A stretch of 64,000 nucleotides of DNA from Pseudorhodoferax sp. Leaf265 (GTDB lineage: Bacteria; Pseudomonadota; Gammaproteobacteria; Burkholderiales; Burkholderiaceae_C): assembly GCF_001422365.1 (NCBI RefSeq), contig NZ_LMMT01000013.1, positions 115-64,114 of the forward strand, read 5' to 3'. This document shows positions 7,997 through 14,788 of this stretch, piece by piece. The position numbers and the translations under genes were made by a program. The stretch's first letter is position 1, and every line of letters begins with the position of its first letter. Below the pieces are notes generated by a model. That model searched no databases. It saw only the letters and a list, made by a program, of their open reading frames with translations, and was not told the origin of the DNA.

Positions 7997-8115
7997 GGAC
8001 TCCTTTGAGGAAAGTCCCCGCGCCGGCGTCACGCCAAGTACGGGCACCGGTGCATCGCGCATGTCCGGCGGTGCTGGCTCGACTGAACGCAGCGGGTCTG
8101 GCCTCCCAGCCAGAC
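7997..8115 (-). promoter_or_regulatory. Structured leader of the HNH gene (copy 1)
   Basis: Read 5' to 3' on the minus strand, three hairpins precede the HNH start. The first is at 8096-8115 (arms gtctggc/gccagac on the plus strand). The second is at 8025-8035 (ggcg/cgcc). The third is at 7997-8017, where GGACU pairs with AGUCC and CCU with AGG, taking in the ribosome binding site. The same three recur at 24,605-24,724, and the first shows a compensating C-G to T-A change between copies. This looks like a cis-acting translational control element rather than an upstream coding extension. Confidence 0.6.
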
Positions 8116-8195
8116 GCGATGCAAGTGTGCAGCGTCGCTCGCCGCAAAGCAAGCGGTAGCGACTCAACCCGAAGCGCTGGCCCTTGCGCCGAGGA

Positions 8196-8211
8196 CTGAT
8201 ATTTTATACAG
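8196..8211. promoter_or_regulatory. LexA (SOS) box, copy 1
   Basis: ctgatattttatacag is CTG-N10-CAG with an AT-rich alternating centre, a perfect match to the gamma/beta-proteobacterial LexA consensus half sites. It contains TATACA, a -10-like hexamer, with TTGCGC 15 bp upstream as a weak -35. It sits between the HNH leader and the 25-residue peptide gene, so LexA could repress both directions. Confidence 0.8.
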
Positions 8212-8239
8212 TCTTCGTTCGAGCCACTTGGAGCAAACC

Positions 8240-8317
8240 ATGCATCACCGTCAGTACCGCTTTCGTCCTACCCGTCCCGCACCTGCCTGGTTGCAGCGCG
8301 TCTGGTCGTGGTTCTAG
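8240..8317 (+). CDS. 25-residue Arg/Pro/Trp-rich peptide under SOS control (copy 1)
   Basis: The frame starts MHHRQYRFRPTRP and ends PAWLQRVWSWF. GGAG lies 6 bases before the ATG, and a LexA box lies about 30 bp upstream. A basic Arg/Pro N-terminus is joined to an amphipathic aromatic C-terminus. A second copy at 24,942 conserves HRQY, RP, PAWLQR and WSWF while codons and the middle differ, which indicates selection on the protein. It could be a membrane-active or protein-binding SOS peptide (compare the general idea of TisB or SulA); no homology to these is seen. Confidence 0.65.
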   Translation: MHHRQYRFRPTRPAPAWLQRVWSWF

Positions 8318-8347
8318 CGAAGGGCAATCCATACGTGGAGCTCTGCC

Positions 8348-8536
8348 ATGAATGCGCCTTTGTTGCTGGAGATTCTTCGGCGCGTGGAGCCTAGCCCGCA
8401 AGCGGAACTGCCATTGGCAGCAGAAGGCGTTCAGCGCTATGTGTGGCAACACCGTTGGGGAGAGATGCTCATCGAAGTCATCGGCCAGCAGGTGTTCGTA
8501 GATGGAAAGCTTGTTGAGCCATTTCGCGGTTTTTAG
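8348..8536 (+). CDS. 62-residue conserved cassette protein, unknown
   Basis: It lies 30 bp after the peptide gene with GGAG before its ATG, and probably belongs to the same SOS transcript. The sequence has a short N-terminal helix (APLLLEILRRVEPSP) and a beta-rich C-terminal part (RWGEMLIEVIGQQVFVDGKLVEPFRGF). The copy at 25,070 keeps 35-40 of the last 50 residues. The pattern of alternating hydrophobic residues fits a small beta-sheet domain. No known family recognised. Confidence 0.65.
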   Translation: MNAPLLLEILRRVEPSPQAELPLAAEGVQRYVWQHRWGEMLIEVIGQQVFVDGKLVEPFRGF

Positions 8537-8596
8537 GCCGGCAAGCCAGCCGGCGCGCCCACGCCTTTACCAGAGCGCCGGCTAGACTGGGCGGCC

Positions 8597-8872
8597 ATGT
8601 CTCGGACGTTCCTCACTGTCGCTTTTCGGGAGAAAGATGCCGCCAAAGCGTTGGGCGCGCGATGGGATGGGACCGAGAGCCGCTGGTACGTGCCTGACGG
8701 CTTGGAGCTCACGCCCTTCGCGGCGTGGTTGTCTGCTCCGGCCGGCGCTGTCGCCCATACAAGCTCGCTCCTTCCGTCTACCGAGGCAGCACCTGCGCAG
8801 CGCGGCATTTCATACCGTCGCACGGGTCAGTGCATCCAACTGGCACACGATGGGCTTCCTCCTCTGCGATGA
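8597..8872 (+). pseudogene. Truncated DUF5710-domain gene
   Basis: The first 50 or so residues (FLTVAFREKDAAKALGARWDG...RWYVPDGLELTPFAAWL) are a clear DUF5710 domain. In the related genes I know, this N-terminus leads through a Pro/Ala linker into QRGIxLSxLL and an XseA-like exonuclease VII large-subunit region. Here the frame reaches AQRGIS and then turns into unrelated residues and stops at 91 codons. I therefore treat it as the 5' remnant of a longer gene cut by a deletion or frameshift. If the short protein is made, it would be a lone DUF5710 domain. Confidence 0.55.
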
Positions 8873-9030
8873 AAATGCGTCAGCCATGAGCGACCCGCCT
8901 CGAGAATTACAAGTCGCTGCCCGACGGCATCGTTTACCGCCAGGGTCTGACGTTTCGACCAAGTGCGGCCGGGCCGCCGATGGCCTTTAGCTTTGCGCCT
9001 GGTGCGGGACCGCATGCAGAAATCGCAGCT

Positions 9031-10428
9031 TCACCCGTCCAACATCGCAGTTGCCCGGTAAGCCCCGTCGACCCAGTCATAGAGCTGGACCTTGCACACC
9101 GCATTCAATCGATGGCCAAGAAGCATGGAGAAGGCAGAAGGGCCTTTGAGAAACAAGTGGATGACATCGAGCCGCTTCTCCGACCGGAACTTGACCAACG
9201 CCGCCTTCGCCTCATTCACCGCCAAGTTCATTTCTGACTGGCCAGAGATGGCACGACCGCTGCAGAGCGTCAGAACCGGGAGGTCCTGGAGCGCAGCACC
9301 GACTCTGACGGTGAGGTCGGCGCCGACAGCGGTGGTGAACGAGATGGACGCTACCCCTTCAGCAGACGTGCTGGGGGCATCGCGCGTGGACTCCTGGAAG
9401 AAGGGGCCATTGGCTTGGTCATAGACATCCGTTCGATACAGTAGGCCGTTGTGTTCGACGTGCAAGACGAACTTGTTGGTTGCACGGAATGCGTGACCCA
9501 GGAGGCACGCTGCGGACATGCCTTGCCGCCCATCGAGAACCACGCTCCGACGCTCAGTGCAGTTGCTTAGGAATACGGCCACCTCGCGCGCGGACGCCGA
9601 GAGCTGTTGCCAGTCGGCGGTAGTTTTGGAGATGCGCGCAGGGCCGATGAACTCGTCTGCGGCAACTGTGAGCTGGTCCAACGAAGTCTCAGAGCCAACC
9701 AGGCGCACGCGCGTCGGGCTGCTGAGCCAGTCGCCGCGGTCATGTTCCAAGACCTCGCAGATGTCTAGTTCTAGTTGGCAGCGATGGACTGGAGCCGTGG
9801 AAGACCTTGCAATGTGCGCCTTGAAGCGGTCGCGTAGTCGCGCGGCCTGTCTGCCGCCCAGGTCGATAGTCCTGAGATGGCGTTCGACCTCTCCTGCGAA
9901 TGCCGCGTCGGCGCTTTCGGGCGAATAGGTTTCAAAGTCGACGTGCTGCAGTGCGAAGCCTGCGAAGTCTTCGTCGACTCCTTGCTTTGCCGCCCAAGCC
10001 ATGACCTCATCTCGGTCTCGCTGCAGGATGACAGAGTCCGGCTGGTACGACATGCCGACGCCACGCAGCCGGCCAAGCATCGAAACGAAGGGGCTCGTCT
10101 TGCCGTTGTAGCCAAGACAGACCAGGCCGAAGCGCACGAGCTCTTGCGGTGCGGCCTCATGCACGCTCTTGAACCGAGCGACCTCCGCCCAGAAGGCCGT
10201 TGAGCTCAGTTCATGGTTCTTTGCCTCGAGCATTAGGTGAACCACGCGCCCCCCCGAGCCGTGGTAGCAAACTTCCACGTCGCCGATTGCCTCGCTCACG
10301 ACGTGGCTGAACGCGCTTTGCGATAGCCACTTGGGCAGGTTCTGAAGGACGTACGCGTCCTGGTACTCGAAGCCTACGCGCGCTGTTGCGCCTCCCGTCG
10401 ACTCCTTCTCTAGCAGTCCTACGCTCAT
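9031..10428 (-). CDS. cap4: CBASS effector Cap4: DUF4297-type nuclease plus SAVED
   Basis: 465 residues. The N-terminus (STGGATARVGFEYQDAYVL, then EAKN near residue 70) is the DUF4297/Cap4 PD-(D/E)XK-type nuclease pattern. The C-terminal third has the SAVED signature (VIHLFLKGPSAFSMLLGHRLNAV, then VQLYDWVDGAYRATAML). In known Cap4 proteins the SAVED domain binds a cyclic tri- or dinucleotide and triggers oligomerisation and indiscriminate dsDNA cutting, killing the infected cell. It is the last gene of the CBASS operon, with GGAG 9 bases before its ATG. The start lies inside the reading frame of the upstream cap3 gene. Confidence 0.85.
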   Translation of the reverse strand: MSVGLLEKESTGGATARVGFEYQDAYVLQNLPKWLSQSAFSHVVSEAIGDVEVCYHGSGGRVVHLMLEAKNHELSSTAFWAEVARFKSVHEAAPQELVRFGLVCLGYNGKTSPFVSMLGRLRGVGMSYQPDSVILQRDRDEVMAWAAKQGVDEDFAGFALQHVDFETYSPESADAAFAGEVERHLRTIDLGGRQAARLRDRFKAHIARSSTAPVHRCQLELDICEVLEHDRGDWLSSPTRVRLVGSETSLDQLTVAADEFIGPARISKTTADWQQLSASAREVAVFLSNCTERRSVVLDGRQGMSAACLLGHAFRATNKFVLHVEHNGLLYRTDVYDQANGPFFQESTRDAPSTSAEGVASISFTTAVGADLTVRVGAALQDLPVLTLCSGRAISGQSEMNLAVNEAKAALVKFRSEKRLDVIHLFLKGPSAFSMLLGHRLNAVCKVQLYDWVDGAYRATAMLDG

Positions 10429-10891
10429 ATTGTTTCTCCAGGTCCAGTTCGGACCGATGAACGCTGCCGTCAGGCAGGTAGGTGTGTGCGCTGCCTTCCA
10501 GCGCAGCGCCGTTGAGGCGAAAAATCAGCAGAACAACAAAGTTCGCGCCGACCTGCGCATCCGTTGCAAGCTCGCGCATTGTTGCGTGGTCACGCGTGCT
10601 CGGCTGAACGCTGAACAGCGGATGCGTGTGCCATTCGCCAAGGTAGTTAAAGCGCCGAAAGTTGTTGCCATTGGACAGGCAAAACGCCTTGATGGCGCGG
10701 GCTGCTCCAGCAACATTGCGCCAAAAGTGCGCGATAGCCCCGGGCTTTTGCACGTCCAACGCGCGAACCGCGAAATGGTTCAGCCCCACGTGCTCACCCA
10801 TCAGCACCCCGCCGCATTCACGTGAGCCCGCTCTGCTGAGCGCAGCGTGCAGCTTGGATTGCACTTCACGCGGAACCGTGATGCGCAGCAC
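10211..10891 (-). CDS. cap3: CBASS Cap3: JAB/MPN deconjugating peptidase
   Basis: The JAB metalloprotease motif is complete: catalytic Glu in ECGGVLMGEH (about residue 27) and zinc ligands in GEWHTHPLFSVQPSTRDHATM. In type II CBASS, Cap3 removes CD-NTase from targets joined by Cap2. The GTG at 10,891 overlaps the end of cap2 by 26 bp. The frame runs to 10,211, giving 226 residues, 218 bp into cap4. The part before the cap4 start is about 154 residues, the usual length of Cap3. A single-base shift near 10,420 would restore a TGA within the cap4 ATG (ATGA). The C-terminal 70 residues are basic and look like shadow translation, so the native stop was probably lost. Confidence 0.75.
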   Translation of the reverse strand: MLRITVPREVQSKLHAALSRAGSRECGGVLMGEHVGLNHFAVRALDVQKPGAIAHFWRNVAGAARAIKAFCLSNGNNFRRFNYLGEWHTHPLFSVQPSTRDHATMRELATDAQVGANFVVLLIFRLNGAALEGSAHTYLPDGSVHRSELDLEKQYERRTAREGVDGRRNSARRLRVPGRVRPSEPAQVAIAKRVQPRRERGNRRRGSLLPRLGGARGSPNARGKEP

Positions 10892-12608
10892 CGTCGCTCC
10901 CGCGGATGGATTTTTGGATGGCCGCCAGGTCTTGCTGCTCCTGGTCGGATAGGTGCGGCGCCGGCTCTGACGGTGTCGCCGCGGGGCAGTCGACAGGGAT
11001 GACATCAAACGGGCAGCGGAACTCCCAGAACTTGCGGAACCCGATAAGGTATGCCGCGGCCGGATAATCGGTAGGGTCTGCGCACAGGGTGTCCAAGCAG
11101 AACTGGGTCATGGACGCCGCCAGCGACCCGACATCCGCGTCGGAGGCCACATAAACCACGCCGTCTGTCTCCATACCGTAGGCAGTCATCCGCGCGGTCG
11201 GCGCGGGAGCCATCTTCTCCATGACGCCATGCAGATGCGCCCGGATGCTCAACGCATCAGCGTCAAAGCCGGGCCGGCTGCGCGCCATGAGCGCGCCACC
11301 ACCACCTCCGAAGACTTCGCCCCATACCAAGGCCTTGCCGGCACGCTTTGTGAGCGCCGCGAGCGCAACGAACGCGCTCGGATTCGCGGTTGCGTCTACG
11401 ACCAGTGTGCAAGCCGCCACGGCTTGGGCAAGCCTCACCGCGACCGTCGGACTGCCCTGCCCAGCAATACGGACCGGCCAGGATTTCACCGCAACGTCTG
11501 GCGCAACAAGCTGCAGCGCGCGCGTCGCAGCGGCAAACTTGGAGAAGCCGACATCCATCCAACTGAACTCGTTGCGGACAAGATTCTGAGGCAGCAGCAC
11601 ATCGTCGTCCACCAAGACGAAGTCGCGCACACCGGCACGCGCAAGCGACACTGCAATCTTGCTGCCAAGGGAGCCAACGCCAACAATGGCCACGGACACA
11701 CCAGCAAGCCTCGAGAAACTGCCGGGAAGCCGTGGCGCGTCTGCATGCAGCACAGCCAGCGGGTGGTAGCGCTGGAAGAAGGTGCTGCCTGCGCCCCTGA
11801 GCATGAACGAGCACAACTGGCCTTTTGGGTCGTGAGCAACCAGGAAGACCAGCTTGTCGGGGATGCCTTCGGACCATGGCCAGGCAGGACCGAGAATCGC
11901 CTGCAGACCCCCTGCATCCGTTACATCCGCCAGCGCGGTCGCTGCAGGGACCGCGACGGCCATGCCCTGTATCTGGACGCCGGGGCCCTGTAAGAGCGCA
12001 CTGGGCACGTCAGCGACCGCTGTAAGCGGGTCACCGGTTTGAACGACCACAGCCACGGACTCGCCGTTGAGCGAGTCGACCACACACTGAAACGGAATCG
12101 CCGTCGCTTGACCCGGGCCTGCCAGGAGCGCATTCAACGTCGTTGTCACGAGCAGCCGCTGGTTGTGGGCGCCGAGCAGTTGCTCGTCGGTCACCTCGTG
12201 ACGTGACGGAATCGGCCCGATGCCGGGGACTATCCCGTCCAGAATTTCGCCCCAAATGAGCGTGGTTGCGCTGCGTATGAGGTCCACGCCGGTGACGCCA
12301 GGATGCCAGTTGTCAGGCCCATACTGCAGGCAAAGGACACCAGAGTTGACGAACTGGTGTGTGCTCCACGCCTCATCGGCCTTGTGTGGGCGAACAAACG
12401 CTGGCACGTCCGGGAACAACTCAGGGTAGACCAACAGCCCGGCAAATGCACCTTTCAGCAGCTTCAGCTCAAACTCGACGCACAGCTCTCCGTCCTTGGA
12501 GGCGACCCAGCGCTGCATGGTGAAGCTCGGGGTCGCGCTGGCGTAGTCCTTAAGCAGACGGCGTTCGCGAGCCATCCGCTGAGCCTGGTCCTGCAGCAGC
12601 GGCAGCAT
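10866..12608 (-). CDS. cap2: CBASS Cap2: E2-E1 fusion that conjugates the CD-NTase
   Basis: 580 residues from the ATG at 12,608, which shares one base with the CD-NTase stop. The N-terminal E2-like domain has the Cys-containing box GVLCLQYGPDNWHPG (near residue 95). The C-terminal E1 adenylation domain has VAIVGVGSLGSKIAVSLARAGV (nucleotide-binding loop), LVDDDVLLPQNLVRN and DATANPS. In characterised type II CBASS, Cap2 links the CD-NTase C-terminus to cell targets and primes second-messenger output. The CD-NTase upstream ends in PGGFA, a plausible donor tail. Full length for the family. Confidence 0.88.
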   Translation of the reverse strand: MLPLLQDQAQRMARERRLLKDYASATPSFTMQRWVASKDGELCVEFELKLLKGAFAGLLVYPELFPDVPAFVRPHKADEAWSTHQFVNSGVLCLQYGPDNWHPGVTGVDLIRSATTLIWGEILDGIVPGIGPIPSRHEVTDEQLLGAHNQRLLVTTTLNALLAGPGQATAIPFQCVVDSLNGESVAVVVQTGDPLTAVADVPSALLQGPGVQIQGMAVAVPAATALADVTDAGGLQAILGPAWPWSEGIPDKLVFLVAHDPKGQLCSFMLRGAGSTFFQRYHPLAVLHADAPRLPGSFSRLAGVSVAIVGVGSLGSKIAVSLARAGVRDFVLVDDDVLLPQNLVRNEFSWMDVGFSKFAAATRALQLVAPDVAVKSWPVRIAGQGSPTVAVRLAQAVAACTLVVDATANPSAFVALAALTKRAGKALVWGEVFGGGGGALMARSRPGFDADALSIRAHLHGVMEKMAPAPTARMTAYGMETDGVVYVASDADVGSLAASMTQFCLDTLCADPTDYPAAAYLIGFRKFWEFRCPFDVIPVDCPAATPSEPAPHLSDQEQQDLAAIQKSIRGSDGAAHHGSA

Positions 12609-13612
12609 CAGGCGAAGCCACCAGGCTTGTTCGGGTACACGGCTGTCGCGGGGAAGGTCAGCCCGGCACCGACAGCGGGACGGAGTAGCGACGAGAGCGA
12701 AGAGGTCGAGCGCTGGCCGGCCGAAGCTGGGAAGCAAGAACCGAGCACTCGCCGCCACAACTTCAAGGCCTCGTTTTCGTCGGTTTCGTTCTTGGCCTTG
12801 CGCGCGAGCGTCGCATGCTCCGAAACCTTGTCGTAGAAAGTCTTGAACTCCTCCGCCTTGACGGCGGAGAAGACATCATTGCCCGGAACGCCTGGGTCCT
12901 CCAGAAACGGCACCCGCTCCAGCAGCACGGTGAAGGCGTAGGCATCCCGGATGGCCTCCAGCAGTGTCACGAACAGCGTCTCCAGGTTGGTTTCGCTGAA
13001 GCTCATGTGTTTGGCCACCAAGCACTCGAGGATGAAGCCCTTTGGCCTCTTGAGGTCGGCCGGCATGTGCAGCCGCCGCCACCACTTGAACAGCTTGACC
13101 ATTTTCTTGAAGCGGCCACCCGCGGCCGCGTTCACGTCAATGGTCCACTGGGTATGGGCAGAAGGATTCGTGGCGAGCCATTCTTCCAAGTGCATGTCCG
13201 GGATGAGGTAGGCGTCGCCGTCCTCGATGACGGGCACTACGTCCATGTCCACGGTGACCATCCTCACGTTGATGGACCGGCGATTGACCGTGAGATTCAC
13301 GTAGCCGGCGTCTTTCAGAGCCTGGTGCACAGCATCCAGCACCACCTGAGGCTCATCCTGCGCTGTGTGGCCCGTGACCGCAATGATGTCCACATCGGCG
13401 CGCTGCAAGATGCCCCCGACGCTAGTCGGCCGGATGGCCGTGTCCCGTTTGTACGAGCCCGACAGGAAGGACCGGATGTGCACTTCCCGGAACTCGTCGT
13501 GCTCTGCCAGGCCATCGCGCAGCCTGTTGTGCGCGCTCGAGCACGCCGCTACGGTTGAGGCTGATGGCTCGATTTCGGAGAGCATGTCGAGAAATTGTTG
13601 TTGTGTCGTCAT
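12608..13612 (-). CDS. cdnD: CBASS cyclic oligonucleotide synthase (CD-NTase, clade D-like)
   Basis: 334 residues from the ATG at 13,612, preceded by GGGG-rich ribosome site. The nucleotidyltransferase core has FLSGSYKRDTAIRP (GS motif), DVDIIAV with the paired catalytic Asp, and a third Asp in VTVDMDVVPV. The helical C-terminal domain has RPKGFILECLVAKHM. It would make a cyclic di- or trinucleotide on sensing phage. Clade D is inferred from the partner set (Cap2, Cap3, Cap4-SAVED), as in the Enterobacter cloacae system; the clade cannot be fixed by eye. It heads a minus-strand operon facing the sigma-factor trio across 163 bp. Confidence 0.85.
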   Translation of the reverse strand: MTTQQQFLDMLSEIEPSASTVAACSSAHNRLRDGLAEHDEFREVHIRSFLSGSYKRDTAIRPTSVGGILQRADVDIIAVTGHTAQDEPQVVLDAVHQALKDAGYVNLTVNRRSINVRMVTVDMDVVPVIEDGDAYLIPDMHLEEWLATNPSAHTQWTIDVNAAAGGRFKKMVKLFKWWRRLHMPADLKRPKGFILECLVAKHMSFSETNLETLFVTLLEAIRDAYAFTVLLERVPFLEDPGVPGNDVFSAVKAEEFKTFYDKVSEHATLARKAKNETDENEALKLWRRVLGSCFPASAGQRSTSSLSSLLRPAVGAGLTFPATAVYPNKPGGFA

Positions 13613-13775
13613 TTCTGCCCCTTTCTGGCGGAAGTTTGCTTGCTGGCGGCGGGCTAAACCCCGGTGCCACACCAGCTAAGACGCCCGAGAATGTCGTCAC
13701 GGACGCGGGGCAGAAAAAAAAACAACGCGTCCGCCAAGCCGGTTAGCGGCGTCTTCATAGGAGGGAGCCCCGTAC

Positions 13776-14393
13776 ATGATTGAGGAACCAGACTACCCAG
13801 CCGAACAAGAACCCGACTACGAGCGGCTGCCGGCAGAGGATGTGGACAAGGAAATCCGTGCGCTGCTGGCCTCGGCGGCCAACTTCGCCAGGCTACGGTC
13901 CATCGCAAGCGCCCTGGCCGCAGGTGTCACCGGCCTGTCTGGCGACGACCTCTTGAACGAGGCCGTGGTCCGCTTCTACGAAGGGCGCAGAACATGGCCG
14001 CGCGGTCTGCACCCGCTTGTCATCTTCAAGAGCGCCATGCACAGCATCGCCAGTGACATGCGTAAGCGCATCGCCATTAGCCCTGTTGACGAGAACGTCG
14101 CGCTGGCGACCGTCGGCGGAGAGGATGCCGTCACCGACACTCGGCCGCAGGTGCACGGAGTGGCAAGCTCGACCCCAGAGGACGAGTTGTCCGGCAAGGA
14201 GCAGCTGGCCGCAGTCTATGCGGCGGTTGCTGGTGACGATGAACTGGAGCTGCTTGTGATGGTATGGGCCGATGGACAGCGAGGCGAGGATGCGGCCAAG
14301 GAGTTGGACTGGGACAAGAAGAAGTACGAGGCGGCCCGAAAACGGCTCACACGCCGCTTGGATGCCCTTGACCCTGACCGGAGACCGAAATGA
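13776..14393 (+). CDS. Sigma-70-like transcription factor next to CBASS
   Basis: 205 residues. An acidic N-terminus leads to a region-2-like block (LSGDDLLNEAVVRFYEGRRTWPRG...VIFKSAMHSIASDMRKR) and a C-terminal region-4-like HTH (DDELELLVMVWADGQRGEDAAKELDWDKKKYEAARKR). This is the ECF-like sigma layout without extra domains. It starts with ATG at 13,776 after GGAGGGAG. Its stop overlaps the next gene by ATGA, and that gene overlaps the third in the same way, so three genes are coupled. It faces the CBASS promoter, so a role in turning on CBASS or the trio itself is likely but unproven. Confidence 0.7.
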   Translation: MIEEPDYPAEQEPDYERLPAEDVDKEIRALLASAANFARLRSIASALAAGVTGLSGDDLLNEAVVRFYEGRRTWPRGLHPLVIFKSAMHSIASDMRKRIAISPVDENVALATVGGEDAVTDTRPQVHGVASSTPEDELSGKEQLAAVYAAVAGDDELELLVMVWADGQRGEDAAKELDWDKKKYEAARKRLTRRLDALDPDRRPK

Positions 14394-14788
14394 CCAAGCC
14401 CTCGAACATCACCACTTTTGTTGACGCCCTGACGCAGGAGCTTATCGATATGCCAGATGAGCAGGTGCTCGAGGGCCGAGACGCGGTACAGCTGCAGGCT
14501 GCTGCGCAGGTGCTCTTGAAGTCTGCCCGGGCCGAGGCCGGCAAAAGACGCATGGCCGCGGCGAAGGCCGGCGTGAGCGCGTCGAGAGCTAAGCCGAGCA
14601 CCTCGAATGTTCAGATGGAGAACGTGTCGGCAGCCGAGGCGCGCCGCTTCGTTGCCCAGGCCCAGAACGATTCCCGCTACACCCTCGCAGCGCGCAAGCT
14701 GGGCGACATGACCGATGAAGAAGTACTCCGTCTTTATTCCCAGATGAAGCACCTGGAAGATGCAAGCAGTAAGGGCCGCGACAAATGA
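14390..14788 (+). CDS. Helical small protein between sigma factor and peptidase, possible anti-sigma
   Basis: 132 residues, highly charged and helical, without membrane segment. An N-terminal helix (VDALTQELIDMPDEQVLEG) and a repeated-looking C-terminal ARKLGDMTDEEVLRLYSQMKHL both carry a MxDEEVL-type pattern. It overlaps its neighbours by 4 bp on each side. Placed between a sigma-like factor and an ImmA/IrrE peptidase, it is a good candidate for a proteolysed inhibitor of the sigma factor, by analogy with ImmR/ImmA and CapH/CapP pairs. That role is inferred from context only. Confidence 0.55.
   Translation: MTKPSNITTFVDALTQELIDMPDEQVLEGRDAVQLQAAAQVLLKSARAEAGKRRMAAAKAGVSASRAKPSTSNVQMENVSAAEARRFVAQAQNDSRYTLAARKLGDMTDEEVLRLYSQMKHLEDASSKGRDK

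Noticed and set aside
8007-8017. gaggaaagtcc on the plus strand (also 24,618-24,628), as in RNase P RNA
   Set aside because: Only the 11-base block matches. The other conserved parts of RNase P RNA are not nearby, and the strand is opposite to the HNH transcript. The complement is explained by the ribosome-site hairpin.
7994-8167. N-terminal extension of HNH protein copy 1
   Set aside because: The extension is not conserved as protein between copies, whereas the DNA forms paired hairpins; good ribosome sites precede the shorter starts in both copies.
10428-13612. Second defence system overlapping CBASS
   Set aside because: All four genes are accounted for by type II CBASS; the E1/E2 and JAB genes are its usual accessory proteins.
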